A stretch of DNA of 64,000 nt from Aminobacter sp. HY435 (GCF_027568395.1 NZ_JANKZL010000006.1:310001-374000), one strand, 5' to 3'; counted from the stretch's first letter, positions 1-9,621 are shown. Numbers and translations are program-made. Notes: generated by a model not told the origin, from the sequence alone.

Positions 1-2
1 TC

Positions 3-140
3 TCCGAAGTCGTCGGCACGCTGCAGAAACCAAAATGCTGGTATGTGCGTGACAACGCCGCCAAAGTAACTCGGCCGTACTTCTGTCAATCTAAGAAGAT
101 GCTATGGAGTTTGTATGATCGCTGCTCGGCTTCATCATGA
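3..140 (+). CDS. possible 3' end of an upstream gene (partial)
   Basis: An open frame enters from the left edge and runs 45 codons to a TGA at 138-140. The peptide has an unremarkable mixed composition with several Cys, Lys and Tyr residues and no motif I recognise. It would overlap the next ORF by 26 bases. The other two forward frames close at 50-52 and 67-69. It may be the tail of a real gene or chance; the sequence to the left would decide. Confidence 0.3.
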   Translation, partial: SEVVGTLQKPKCWYVRDNAAKVTRPYFCQSKKMLWSLYDRCSASS

Positions 141-720
141 ATTGATCGCTCCGTTGCAGGAGCTCAGGACCCGATTAGCTGACAATGTGTGCATTCAATC
201 CGAAATCAACGACGTCACGGCTCAGACCGCGAAACTAGCAATTGCCGCCTACCACTTTCCCGAGACAGTGCGTGGCTCAGCCAAGGCTATGTTCTCACCG
301 GCGGCCGAAGACCTTCGACAGCGATTGGGAGATGTCGCAGACACTGCGAAGCATGGCCAACTAAGGAATCAAAGCCGGCAAGCGACGCTGTATGCGGGCC
401 TAGCCTTTGAAGCGGACCCCAACCTTGGATTCCGCTTCCTGCGAACCGAGGTCTGGGCACACAACGATAGATTTGGCGAATTCGATTTGGTGAATTCCAT
501 TGCTACATTTTGTGAGTTTCTAGCTTCAGAATACGAGGTCATTGTAGACGCTCATCACGAGCCTCCCGCCCACCCCTTTCGTCCCGAAGCGGTGGCATAC
601 GTGACGAAGCGAACGTTCGTTGCCGCCAACATCAGGCTTTTCTTCTACGGCAAAGACGGAACCGGAGCGCTAGTCCGCTCCGATCCGCCCGAGGTGAGGT
701 TCGCTGTGTTCGAGCGCTGA
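115..720 (+). CDS. hypothetical protein
   Basis: A 201-residue soluble protein without signal peptide or membrane segment. I recognise no family. The N-terminal half looks helical (His/Leu/Glu/Arg-rich); the C-terminal half has a Phe-rich segment and ends in a short beta-like stretch. The ATG at 115 lies inside the possible tail of an upstream gene, so a later start cannot be excluded. Base composition is visibly more AT-rich than in glmM next door, which together with the lack of a known family suggests accessory or acquired DNA. It is separated from glmM by about 120 bp, so it is probably not in the same transcript. Confidence 0.6.
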   Translation: MIAARLHHELIAPLQELRTRLADNVCIQSEINDVTAQTAKLAIAAYHFPETVRGSAKAMFSPAAEDLRQRLGDVADTAKHGQLRNQSRQATLYAGLAFEADPNLGFRFLRTEVWAHNDRFGEFDLVNSIATFCEFLASEYEVIVDAHHEPPAHPFRPEAVAYVTKRTFVAANIRLFFYGKDGTGALVRSDPPEVRFAVFER

Positions 721-842
721 CACTCCAAAATCCCCAACCCTTTCCTAAGGTTTTGTGACATAAACTCACTAAATGTGATGCGTTGGTCGCCCCAGGTTGT
801 GGCAAAGCAAGCGCGGGTGGACTCCACGGGGACAGGCTAAAC

Positions 843-2195
<1,353 letters not shown>

Positions 2196-2221
2196 TCCGG
2201 CTGCAATCCACCGACCTGAAG

Positions 2222-2245
2222 GCCCGCCCCCAGGCGGGCTTTTTT
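2222..2245 (+). terminator. rho-independent terminator of glmM
   Basis: A perfect 7-bp GC stem (2222-2228 with 2233-2239), loop CCCA, followed by six T residues. It lies 27 bases after the glmM stop. Confidence 0.9.
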
Positions 2246-2294
2246 GTTTGCGGCAAGCCCTGCCTTTGCAACCTGTCGTGGTTAACCAGCAGGG

Positions 2295-2309
2295 TTAAGT
2301 ACACCTTAA
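2295..2309 (+). promoter_or_regulatory. CtrA-like box (TTAA-N7-TTAA)
   Basis: TTAA at 2295-2298 and TTAA at 2306-2309 are separated by exactly seven bases, the full consensus of the alphaproteobacterial cell-cycle regulator CtrA. A further TTAACC lies at 2282-2287. It sits about 65-75 bp upstream of the outer-membrane protein gene and well outside glmM. Binding by CtrA is inferred from the motif only. Confidence 0.5.
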
Positions 2310-2385
2310 CCTATACGAAGCATTATCCACGCCGGTTAGTGATGGTCGGGCGCGTAGCGGGTCCGTAAGTATGGGGTTATTCATC

Positions 2386-3168
2386 ATGCACTTTATTGGA
2401 AGAAGGGTGGTCGCTGCCGCGTTGCTTGCCGGCGTCAGTGCACCGGTTTACGCAGCCGACATGCCAGACCCGATTATCGAGGTCCCGGCGCCGGTTTACG
2501 GCGGCTGGTATCTGCGCGGCCACATCGGCATGAGCAACCAGAGGCTCGACCGCCTCGAGGCCGACGCCTTCAGCGGCCCCACGATCATGTCCCACACGTG
2601 GCTCGACAAAGGCAGCTTCTCCTCGGCCCCGATCATGGGCGTCGGCGTCGGCTACAAGTTCAACGACTACCTGCGCGGTGACATCGGGGTCGAATACCGG
2701 GGCGCGGCCGACTTCAATGCCCTCGACAGGGTCGAGAGGACCCCCGGCGGCCCGGGCAACGTCTACACCAACGACTACAGCGGCAAGAAATCCGAGTGGT
2801 TGCTGCTGGCCAATGCCTATGCCGATCTCGGCACGTTCTACGGCATTACCCCCTATGTCGGCGCCGGTTTGGGCGCATCCCGCAACACGATCTCGAACTT
2901 CCGCGACGTCAACGAACTTTTCAACGGCGGCGGTTACGCCAACACAACGTCGAAATGGAACCTCGCCTGGGCACTTCACGCAGGCATCGGCATCCAGGCG
3001 ACCGAGCGGATGACCATCGATCTGGGCTACAGCTACGTCAACCTGGGTGATGCACAGACGGGGACGATCTACAATTTCGATCCTTCCTATGCTCCCGTCT
3101 CCGGCATCACCTTCAAGAACATCGCTTCGCACGACCTGAAGCTCGGCGTCCGTTACTCGCTGAACTAG
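2386..3168 (+). CDS. outer-membrane beta-barrel protein (Omp25/31-like)
   Basis: An exported beta-barrel porin-like protein of the family that includes Brucella Omp25/Omp31 and rhizobial RopB-like surface proteins. From the ATG at 2386 the protein has 260 residues, with an Arg-Arg n-region, a hydrophobic core and a signal-peptidase site after VYA (mature end ADMPD). The mature part alternates aromatic and small residues (GGWYLRG, GVGYKFNDYLRGDIG, ITPYVGAGLGAS, LGYSYVNLGD) and ends in HDLKLGVRYSLN, a typical barrel C-terminus although the last residue is Asn rather than Phe. An in-frame ATG at 2371 adds five residues; 2386 gives the better signal peptide and a GGGG spacing. A CtrA-like box lies upstream and a paralogue follows at 3362. 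Confidence 0.85.
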   Translation: MHFIGRRVVAAALLAGVSAPVYAADMPDPIIEVPAPVYGGWYLRGHIGMSNQRLDRLEADAFSGPTIMSHTWLDKGSFSSAPIMGVGVGYKFNDYLRGDIGVEYRGAADFNALDRVERTPGGPGNVYTNDYSGKKSEWLLLANAYADLGTFYGITPYVGAGLGASRNTISNFRDVNELFNGGGYANTTSKWNLAWALHAGIGIQATERMTIDLGYSYVNLGDAQTGTIYNFDPSYAPVSGITFKNIASHDLKLGVRYSLN

Positions 3169-3196
3169 GCTGCTCGATACACACCGCAACCGCGAA

Positions 3197-3222
3197 CCGC
3201 CCGGCATGCCGGGCGGTTTTTT
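3197..3222 (+). terminator. rho-independent terminator of the first omp gene
   Basis: CCGCCCGG (3197-3204) pairs with CCGGGCGG (3209-3216) around the loop CATG, followed by six T residues. Confidence 0.88.
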
Positions 3223-3268
3223 GCTGGCGCCAGGCGTCCCGGCGCGGCCTGCCAACCCCTTGTTATGC

Positions 3269-3283
3269 TTAACCGCGACTTAA
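3269..3283 (+). promoter_or_regulatory. CtrA-like box (TTAA-N7-TTAA)
   Basis: TTAA at 3269-3272 and 3280-3283 with seven bases between, then a third TTAA at 3293-3296. It lies about 80 bp upstream of the second omp gene, at the same relative place as the box before the first omp gene. CtrA control is inferred from the motif and its repetition. Confidence 0.5.
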
Positions 3284-3361
3284 CCTCTATGGTTAACAAT
3301 GCCTCGAACGGCTGCTGGATTCTCGGGCAACACCCTGGCGCCATTTCGGGAGAATGCGATC

Positions 3362-4063
3362 ATGACCATCACTTCTCGGGCAGCCATGGCACTGGCCGCG
3401 ACCTTGCTTTCGCCGCTGGCGGCACATGCCGCCGACTACGACCCGCCAATCGTCATCGAGGAAGCGCCTGAATATGTGCCGGTGGAAGTCGGCTCGGGCT
3501 GGTACCTGCGCGGCGACGTTGGCTACAACATCAACAAGTCGCCCTACAACTTCACGCTTTTGGGTGTCGAAACGCGCAACACGTCCATCACGGGCAGCAT
3601 CGGCGCAGGTTATCATTTCACCGACTATTTCCGCGGTGAACTCAATCTCGGCTTCCTGTCCAATGACCGTTATGACGCGACTTTCGGCACCGAGACCTTG
3701 TCGCTCGAAAACAATGTATGGAACGGCATGGCCAACGCCTATGTCGATCTTGGTACGATCGCTGGCTTCACGCCCTATGTGGGCGCCGGCATCGGCCTGA
3801 TCTACTCCAGCCATACGGTCAAGGACACGGACCCGGCGGCTGTTCCGCCGCTCGACTTCTACGCCCACGACACGCAATACAAGATGGCCTATTCGGTTGG
3901 CGCCGGCGTTGCCTACCAGGTCGCCCAAAACACTTCCATCGATGTCGGCTATCAGTATCTGACCTCACCAGACCTCGAATATGTCGACGTCAACACCCTT
4001 ACGGTCAAGAAGGGTGTCGACTACCATCAGGTCAAGGTCGGCCTGCGCTACGATCTCTGGTAG
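3362..4063 (+). CDS. outer-membrane beta-barrel protein (paralogue of the preceding gene)
   Basis: A 233-residue exported barrel protein. The start at 3362 follows a GGGAGA ribosome-binding site and gives a clean signal peptide (LSPLAAHA, cut before ADYDPP); an upstream in-frame ATG at 3299 lies in the promoter region and is rejected. The mature protein begins with an acidic, Pro-rich segment and then a WYLRGDVGYN strand that matches WYLRGHIGMS of the neighbour. Other shared strands are TPYVGAGIG, SVGAGVAYQ and the C-terminal VKVGLRYDLW, ending in an aromatic residue as expected for BAM-dependent assembly. Tandem arrangement, common promoter box and shared strands point to duplication. Confidence 0.85.
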   Translation: MTITSRAAMALAATLLSPLAAHAADYDPPIVIEEAPEYVPVEVGSGWYLRGDVGYNINKSPYNFTLLGVETRNTSITGSIGAGYHFTDYFRGELNLGFLSNDRYDATFGTETLSLENNVWNGMANAYVDLGTIAGFTPYVGAGIGLIYSSHTVKDTDPAAVPPLDFYAHDTQYKMAYSVGAGVAYQVAQNTSIDVGYQYLTSPDLEYVDVNTLTVKKGVDYHQVKVGLRYDLW

Positions 4064-4087
4064 TCGCTTCCAGTCACGGCGAACGGC

Positions 4088-4118
4088 AATGGCGGGCTTC
4101 GGCCCGCCATTTGCGCTT
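4088..4118 (+). terminator. terminator-like hairpin after the second omp gene
   Basis: A perfect 10-bp stem (4088-4097 with 4102-4111) closed by the stable TTCG loop. The tail is TGCGCTTTT, weaker than a canonical T-run. Confidence 0.65.
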
Positions 4119-4189
4119 TTGGAGCGCCCGGCGTCCGCGCAGGACTTTTTCCGGCCAATTGCAAAAGGCCACCTTGCCAACTCAAATTT

Positions 4190-4206
4190 AGGAAACTATT
4201 TTTCCT
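4190..4206 (+). promoter_or_regulatory. inverted repeat, possible operator of the RHH gene
   Basis: AGGAAA (4190-4195) and TTTCCT (4201-4206) form a 6-bp inverted repeat with a five-base spacer in an AT-rich stretch 20 bp before the RHH start. Small RHH proteins often autoregulate through such sites; that role here is inference. Confidence 0.3.
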
Positions 4207-4225
4207 GCAGATAAAATTCGGGAAA

Positions 4226-4447
4226 TTGCAATTGGCGAACGACTTACCGAAACGGGGACGGCGACCAGTCGGTACCGAGGCAGTGCATATGAGGTTTCCG
4301 GCGGAGGTTATTGATGCAGTCGACGAATATCGGCGCGACAAACTCCACCAGGCGAGCCGTCAGGATGCCATCCGCGAGCTGCTGCACGAGCATCTTGTGA
4401 CGAACGGCTACCTGCGGCCGAGACAAAACGTGGGAAGCAAACTCTGA
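4226..4447 (+). CDS. small ribbon-helix-helix DNA-binding protein
   Basis: A 73-residue protein whose core VHMRFPAEVIDAVDEY followed by SRQDAIRELLHEHL has the strand-helix-helix pattern of CopG/Arc-type regulators: a short beta strand with alternating residues, then two amphipathic helices. The frame opens with TTG at 4226; a second TTG at 4232 has better spacing from GGGAA and may be the real start. A second, frameshifted copy with the same VHMRFP core lies at 6110 beyond the glycosyltransferase gene. The neighbour target is unknown. It may be a stand-alone repressor or the antitoxin of a lost toxin; no toxin-like ORF adjoins it. Confidence 0.7.
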   Translation: MQLANDLPKRGRRPVGTEAVHMRFPAEVIDAVDEYRRDKLHQASRQDAIRELLHEHLVTNGYLRPRQNVGSKL

Positions 4448-4505
4448 GAGCGAGGGGCGATTTGGCACCTATGCCCCGGGCGGGCGCCGGGACTTGCCAA
4501 GGCCG

Positions 4506-6011
4506 TCACCAGCCAGACGCCGGCCAGGCTGGCGGGATGCATGAAGCGCCACGCTTGAGATCGTAAATCTTCACAGTTGGCGCCACGAAGCCGTAGTCCC
4601 CATAGAGCTGGGAAAACGTTGCGACGACATATCCGTTGAGACAATGGTACATCGACGCCAGGGCGTAGACTTGCGCGTCCTGTCTTCTCAATTCGCCGCC
4701 ACGCAGATAGCGCTCGAACCTAAGCGACAGCAGATAGTCATGCGAGGCCAGCGTTCGATAGTCCCATGTCTGCGCCACCGGATAACCGATCGGATAGTCG
4801 GAGACGAAATTGACCGTGCCGCTGGCAGTCAGGAACTCGACAGCCTTCGTCCGCGTGTCCCTGCTGGGGTTCATGTTCCGAACATAGGAAATGCCCGCAT
4901 GTGCGGTGACCGTCAGCGCAACCAGAGCCAACGCCATGGCGCCGGCCCGGCTCCGCGAGGCAACTGAGCACGAACTCGCAATCCCAGCGGCCAGCAGGAA
5001 GTAAATGACAACTGGAAGCACATAGCGCATCTGCCCGACGATCTTGAGCGGCGAGAGCTCAAGCAGGAACAACCAAATGAGCGCCCCGGCCGCGAAGGCT
5101 GCGACCTGCCGGTTCCGGTCCCTGGCGAGGGCGAGACAGATTGCCCCGAGACCGATCAGAAACGTCATCGCCGTGATGCCAGCAAGCAGGTGATGGCGCA
5201 GATGGGTGAGTCCATAGCCTGCCCAGAACCATTCCTTGAGGTCGTGACCGTCTTCGGCGTGCTTGAGTTCCCTTGCCAAACCCGCCAGCACATCGCCAAG
5301 ACCGGTCCCGCTTTCGCTCGCCAGGGAGGCAAGCAGAACGGCAAGCATGGTGGCGAGGGCCGAGACGACGACTATTGCGGCGCCCCTCGTGCCTGGCCGG
5401 CAGTGCCACAGGGCAAAGGCGAACAGCCCGACGCTGTTCAGAAGACCGACATACTTGGCCGACGGTGCAAGACCAAGAGCAATGCCGAAATAAACCAGGT
5501 TTCGCAGATCCATTCTTTCCGCGAGCCGCGCCAGCGCATGGAGGCCAAGGCAGATAGCGAACACGAGCAGCGCATCCTCCTTGAAGAAGTGAGCGTGCAC
5601 CGCGATTGCCGGAGAGGTCGCGAAAACGCAGCTCCAGATGAAGGCCTGCAGACTATCAGCGTAACGCTTCAATACGAGGTAGAAGAGCGCGCTGCCAGCT
5701 GCCATCGCCATGACGCTGACGAAGCGACCGGCCCAAAGCCGTTCGAGGTCGCTGGAAGCCGACCCAAACCAGGCAACCAGCCTTGCCAGAACGATCAGCA
5801 ACGGCGGATGGAAATAGTTGTGGGGCTTGTCGACAACCAGCGCCACTTTCATCGGTTCGTCGGCATGGGCGCCGTAGAGGAAGTCGTAATTGTAGAATCC
5901 GAGGGCCAGAGAGATGCCGACGATTGCCGCCAGCGAGGCCACAGTCAATGCTGCCGGACGGGCGACAAGTCGCTCTTGAAATCGAGGACCGAGTGAGAAC
6001 ACGTAGGCCAC
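4506..6011 (-). CDS. GT-C family membrane glycosyltransferase (PMT/ArnT-like)
   Basis: A polytopic inner-membrane protein of about 501 residues with some ten hydrophobic segments. The first periplasmic loop carries HADEP, the acidic pair expected of GT-C enzymes that use polyprenyl-phosphate sugars, and HFFKEDALLVF fits the conserved region before the fourth or fifth membrane helix. It probably moves a sugar to a lipid, protein or glycan on the periplasmic side; donor and acceptor are unknown. The ORF is open to an ATG at 6260, but that extension runs antisense through the RHH pseudogene and is not protein-like. I prefer the GTG at 6011, preceded by AGGGGA six bases away; an ATG at 6068 has no visible ribosome-binding site. 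It stands alone between two related RHH genes, consistent with an inserted accessory unit. Confidence 0.75.
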   Translation of the reverse strand: MAYVFSLGPRFQERLVARPAALTVASLAAIVGISLALGFYNYDFLYGAHADEPMKVALVVDKPHNYFHPPLLIVLARLVAWFGSASSDLERLWAGRFVSVMAMAAGSALFYLVLKRYADSLQAFIWSCVFATSPAIAVHAHFFKEDALLVFAICLGLHALARLAERMDLRNLVYFGIALGLAPSAKYVGLLNSVGLFAFALWHCRPGTRGAAIVVVSALATMLAVLLASLASESGTGLGDVLAGLARELKHAEDGHDLKEWFWAGYGLTHLRHHLLAGITAMTFLIGLGAICLALARDRNRQVAAFAAGALIWLFLLELSPLKIVGQMRYVLPVVIYFLLAAGIASSCSVASRSRAGAMALALVALTVTAHAGISYVRNMNPSRDTRTKAVEFLTASGTVNFVSDYPIGYPVAQTWDYRTLASHDYLLSLRFERYLRGGELRRQDAQVYALASMYHCLNGYVVATFSQLYGDYGFVAPTVKIYDLKRGASCIPPAWPASGW

Positions 6012-6109
6012 AACCCGTCCCCTGATGTAAGTTCCACAAGCCGATGCCGGTTCTGCGTTAATTTGCATCGCCAAACAAGCATCGGCGTGCGCCTCAAGTT
6101 GATCTTCCA

Positions 6110-6453
6110 GTGCCCACGATGAGCATTGGACACGTACCAACTCCGCCAGCGTCATCCCGAGGGTGGCGGCCGGCGGAGACTGAGGCCGTGCATATGAGGT
6201 TTCCATCGGCCGTTCTGGACGCGGCGGACGAGTATCGCCGCGGCAGGCAGAGCGAGGCATCTGGCAGGATGCTGTCAGCGAGTTGCTGCACGACCACCTG
6301 GTGCATGCAGGCTATCTGCTGCCGGGCGAGCAAGCGGGGCTTGCAGTCTTCGGGCGTTGCCGATCGCGGCCCATAGTCTGGCGCCCCCATACGGCGCTAT
6401 CGCAGCATGTCCTCTTTGCGACAGAAACATTCCTCTTGACGCCCGAACGCTAA
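6110..6453 (+). pseudogene. frameshifted second copy of the RHH gene
   Basis: The frame from ATG 6110 encodes ETEAVHMRFPSAVLDAADEYRR, closely matching the intact gene at 4226. It loses the match after EAS near 6262. One base later the next frame resumes with QDAVSELLHDHLVHAGYLLPGE, matching QDAIRELLHEHLVTNGYLRP of the intact gene. One missing base in the codon before the Gln at 6265 explains it. The shifted frame then runs to a TAA at 6451. This is a single-base deletion in a paralogue; the intact copy could complement it. Confidence 0.7.
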
Positions 6454-6460
6454 ACGCATA

Positions 6461-6520
6461 TCGCCGTCCGTGGGCCACCCCTCCCCAACGAGGGGCCAAC
6501 TATCTGGAAGGATAGAACCA
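6461..6520 (+). ncRNA. serC-motif leader RNA
   Basis: Directly before serC two small hairpins sit back to back: CCCCT (6478-6482) with AGGGG (6491-6495), and CTATC (6500-6504) with GATAG (6511-6515). The second hairpin holds the Shine-Dalgarno GGAAGGA (6506-6512) in its loop and 3' arm. Position, hairpin order and sequestered ribosome-binding site fit the serC RNA motif described upstream of serC in alphaproteobacteria. Ligand or mechanism is not known to me. Confidence 0.65.
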
Positions 6521-6522
6521 CG

Positions 6523-7698
6523 ATGACGATCGTCGCCAAGCCCGGACTCCGTCCGGCAAACCCCAATTTCTCCTCAGGTCCCTGCGCAAAACGTCCCGGC
6601 TGGTCGCTTCAGGGCCTCGCCGACGCGCCGCTCGGCCGCTCGCACCGCGCCAAGGTCGGCAAGACCAAGCTCGAGCAGGCCATCGCGCTGACCCGCGAAG
6701 TTCTCCAGGTTCCCGCCGACTACCGCATCGGCATCGTTCCGGCCTCCGACACCGGCGCCGTCGAGATGGCGCTGTGGTCGCTGCTCGGCGAGCGCGGCGT
6801 CGACATGGTCGCCTGGGAATCGTTCGGCGCCGGCTGGATCACCGACGTGGTCAAGCAGCTCAAGCTCGAAGACGTCCGCAAGTTCGAGGCCGCCTATGGC
6901 GAGCTGCCCGATCTCGCCAAGGTCGATTTCGACCGCGACGTGGTCTTCACCTGGAACGGCACGACGTCCGGCGTGCGCGTCGCCAATGGCGATTTCATCC
7001 CCGCCGACCGCAAGGGCCTGACCATCTGCGACGCCACCTCGGCGGCGTTTGCCCAGAACCTCGATTTCGCAAAGCTCGATGTCGTCACCTTCTCCTGGCA
7101 AAAGGTGTTGGGCGGCGAAGGCGCGCACGGCATGCTGATCCTCAGCCCGCGCGCCGTCGAACGGCTCGAGACCTACAAGCCGGCCTGGCCGCTGCCCAAG
7201 ATCTTCCGCCTGACCTCTGGCGGCAAGCTGATCGAGGGCATCTTCAAGGGCGAGACGATCAACACCCCGTCGATGCTCTGCGTCGAGGACTATCTCGATG
7301 CGCTGACCTGGGCCAAGGGTCTGGGCGGCCTACGTGCGCTGATCGCCCGCGCCGACGCCAACTTCGCGGCAATCGACGCTTTCGTGCAGAAGTCGGGCTG
7401 GCTCGCCAACCTCGCCGTCGCGCCGGAAACACGCTCGAACACCTCGGTGTGCCTGTCGATCGTCGACCCGGAAGTGGCCAGCCTCGACAAGGACGGCCAG
7501 GCGGCCTTTGCCAAGGCCATGGTCACGGCGCTCGAAAAGGAAGGCGTTGCCTTCGACATCGGCGCTTATCGCGACGCCCCTCCCGGCCTGCGCATCTGGG
7601 CCGGCGCGACCGTCGAGACTGCCGACCTCGTTGCCCTGATGCCTTGGCTCGACTGGGCCTTCGCCAATCAGAAGGCAGCGCTCAAGGCTGCGGCCTGA
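6523..7698 (+). CDS. serC: phosphoserine aminotransferase SerC
   Basis: PLP enzyme converting 3-phosphohydroxypyruvate and glutamate to phosphoserine, the second step of serine synthesis; related enzymes also act in the pyridoxal phosphate route. The 391-residue protein is of the alphaproteobacterial SerC type. Visible are [13 protein letters not shown] at the N-terminus, the cofactor region [10 protein letters not shown] and the Schiff-base lysine at residue 194 in [14 protein letters not shown]. The start lies eight bases after a leader hairpin that contains the Shine-Dalgarno. serA follows after a 170-bp spacer holding a palindromic repeat; the two enzymes catalyse consecutive steps and are probably co-transcribed. 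Confidence 0.96.
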   Translation: MTIVAKPGLRPANPNFSSGPCAKRPGWSLQGLADAPLGRSHRAKVGKTKLEQAIALTREVLQVPADYRIGIVPASDTGAVEMALWSLLGERGVDMVAWESFGAGWITDVVKQLKLEDVRKFEAAYGELPDLAKVDFDRDVVFTWNGTTSGVRVANGDFIPADRKGLTICDATSAAFAQNLDFAKLDVVTFSWQKVLGGEGAHGMLILSPRAVERLETYKPAWPLPKIFRLTSGGKLIEGIFKGETINTPSMLCVEDYLDALTWAKGLGGLRALIARADANFAAIDAFVQKSGWLANLAVAPETRSNTSVCLSIVDPEVASLDKDGQAAFAKAMVTALEKEGVAFDIGAYRDAPPGLRIWAGATVETADLVALMPWLDWAFANQKAALKAAA

Positions 7699-7718
7699 GC
7701 CAACCTACAAGTATTGCA

Positions 7719-7837
7719 TGCCCCTCACCCTTACCCTCTCCCCGTCAAGTACGGGGAGAGGGGGTCGCCAACGTAGCGGCCAGCCTCCTTCTCCCCGTCC
7801 AGACGGGGAGAAGGTCCCGGCAGGGGGATGAGGGGCA
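7719..7837 (+). repeat. 119-bp palindromic intergenic repeat (copy 1)
   Basis: Terminal inverted repeats TGCCCCTCA (7719-7727) and TGAGGGGCA (7829-7837) enclose two hairpins: 7734-7762 and 7787-7814 (a 13-bp perfect stem). The same element occurs at 17955-18075 in opposite orientation. It resembles the abundant palindromic spacers of rhizobial genomes and lies between serC and serA. Confidence 0.85.
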
Positions 7838-7868
7838 GTCCAGACACCAGACAATCAAGGACACGCCC

Positions 7869-9467
7869 ATGCCCCGCGTTCTCGTTTCCGACAAGCTCTC
7901 CACCACCGCCGTCCAGATCTTCAAGGATCGCGGCGTCGAGGTCGACTACCTGCCCGACCTCGGCAAGGACAAGGAAAAGCTGCTCGAAGTCATCGGCCAG
8001 TATGACGGCCTTGCCATCCGCTCGGCGACCAAGGTCACCGAAAAGCTGATCGCTGCGGCGACCAACCTGAAGGTCATCGGCCGCGCCGGCATCGGCGTCG
8101 ACAATGTCGACATTCCCGCCGCCTCGCGGCGCGGCATCATCGTCATGAACACGCCCTTCGGCAATTCGATCACCACCGCCGAGCATGCCATCGCGCTGAT
8201 GTTCGCGGTCGCCCGCCAGTTACCCGAGGCCAATGCCTCGACGCATGCCGGCAAGTGGGAGAAGAACCGCTTCATGGGCGTCGAGATCACCGGCAAGACG
8301 CTCGGCCTGATCGGCTGCGGCAACATCGGCTCGATCGTCGCCACGCGCGCCGTCGGCCTCAAGATGCACGTCGTTGCCTTCGACCCGTTCCTGTCGGAGC
8401 ATCGCGCCGAGGAGTTGGGCGTCGAAAAAGTCGAGCTCGATGAGCTGTTCGCACGTGCCGACTTCATCACGCTGCACACGCCGCTGACCGACAAGACGCG
8501 CAACATCATCAACGCCGGGTCGATCGCCAAGATGAAATCCGGCGTGCGCATCATCAACTGCGCCCGCGGCGGCCTGATCGTCGAGAAGGACCTGATCGCC
8601 GGCCTGAAGAGCGGCAAGGTGGCGGGTGCCGGCATCGACGTGTTCGAGGTCGAGCCGGCCGAGAGCAACGAGCTGTTCGGCATGGACAACGTCGTCTGCA
8701 CCCCGCATCTCGGCGCCTCGACCTCGGAAGCGCAGGAAAACGTCGCCCTGCAGGTTGCCGAGCAAATGGCCGACTATCTGGTCAAGGGTGCGGTCACCAA
8801 TGCCATCAACATGCCCTCGATCACCGCCGAGGAAGCGCCACGGCTGAAGCCGTTCGTCAAGCTTGCCGAGGTGCTCGGCGCATTTGTCGGCCAGGTTACG
8901 GAAGACCCGATCACCGAGGTCGAAATCCTGTTTGACGGCCAGACCGCGCAGATGAACACCAAGGCGCTGATCAGCGCAGCCCTTGCCGGCCTGATCCGTC
9001 CGCAGGTTTCCGACGTCAACATGGTGTCGGCGCCGATCATGGTGAAGGAGCGCGGCATCATCGTCGCCGAGGTCAAGCGCGACAAGTCGGGCGTGTTCGA
9101 CGGCTACATCAAGCTGTCGGTCAAGACCGAGCACATGACCCGTTCGATCGCCGGCACCTGCTTCTCCGACGGCAAGCCGCGCTTCATCCAGATCAAGGGC
9201 ATCAATCTCGATGCCGAGGTCGGCCAGCACATGCTCTACACCACCAACGCCGACGCGCCCGGCATCATCGGCCTGCTCGGCACGGTGTGCGGCGAAAGCG
9301 GCGTCAACATCGCCAACTTCCAGCTCGGTCGCGACCGCCCGGGCGGCGACGCCATCGCCTTGCTCTATCTCGACGCGCCCTTCCCGGAGGACGTGCTTGC
9401 CAAGGTGCGCGACCACAAGTCGATCGACTCGGCCAAGCGCCTACAGTTCGACGTCAACGGCTTCTGA
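7869..9467 (+). CDS. serA: D-3-phosphoglycerate dehydrogenase SerA
   Basis: Oxidises 3-phosphoglycerate to 3-phosphohydroxypyruvate with NAD, the first committed step of serine synthesis. The 532-residue protein is the long form. It has an N-terminal substrate domain, the Rossmann loop LIGCGNIGSIVATRA, the RIINCARGG segment with the catalytic Arg, the catalytic His in TPHLGAST, an intervening domain, and a C-terminal ACT domain (TNADAPGIIGLLGTV) that in this family senses serine. ATG 7869 follows the repeat by about 30 bp; the frame happens to be open far upstream through the serC shadow, but homologues begin at MPRVLVSD. A clear terminator follows. Confidence 0.97.
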   Translation: MPRVLVSDKLSTTAVQIFKDRGVEVDYLPDLGKDKEKLLEVIGQYDGLAIRSATKVTEKLIAAATNLKVIGRAGIGVDNVDIPAASRRGIIVMNTPFGNSITTAEHAIALMFAVARQLPEANASTHAGKWEKNRFMGVEITGKTLGLIGCGNIGSIVATRAVGLKMHVVAFDPFLSEHRAEELGVEKVELDELFARADFITLHTPLTDKTRNIINAGSIAKMKSGVRIINCARGGLIVEKDLIAGLKSGKVAGAGIDVFEVEPAESNELFGMDNVVCTPHLGASTSEAQENVALQVAEQMADYLVKGAVTNAINMPSITAEEAPRLKPFVKLAEVLGAFVGQVTEDPITEVEILFDGQTAQMNTKALISAALAGLIRPQVSDVNMVSAPIMVKERGIIVAEVKRDKSGVFDGYIKLSVKTEHMTRSIAGTCFSDGKPRFIQIKGINLDAEVGQHMLYTTNADAPGIIGLLGTVCGESGVNIANFQLGRDRPGGDAIALLYLDAPFPEDVLAKVRDHKSIDSAKRLQFDVNGF

Positions 9468-9506
9468 GCAATCTCTCGGAAGTAATAGCCTCCCAAGGCG
9501 AAGGAA

Positions 9507-9532
9507 GGCGCGGCTGTCCCCGCGCCTTTTTC
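9507..9532 (+). terminator. rho-independent terminator of serA
   Basis: GGCGCGG (9507-9513) pairs with CCGCGCC (9520-9526), six-base loop, then TTTTTC. Confidence 0.88.
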
Positions 9533-9621
9533 TTTTCATCTTCCGCAGCAGGATATTTCCCACTTTGGAGACATTCGCATGAAGCTGGTTGTTGCCGCTG
9601 AATAACGCGTGGCCAGCCACC

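Noticed and set aside
5190-5996. Plus-strand ORF (268 residues) opposite the glycosyltransferase
   Set aside because: Low hydrophobic order and Arg/Glu/Gln-rich composition without motifs; the minus-strand frame has clear membrane helices and GT-C motifs.
6774-9467. 897-residue plus-strand ORF covering serC and serA
   Set aside because: It reads the wrong frame of serC, passes the repeat by chance without a stop, and only its last 532 codons are serA.
9580-9603. Eight-codon ORF with ATG after serA
   Set aside because: Too short, no ribosome-binding site or conservation evidence.
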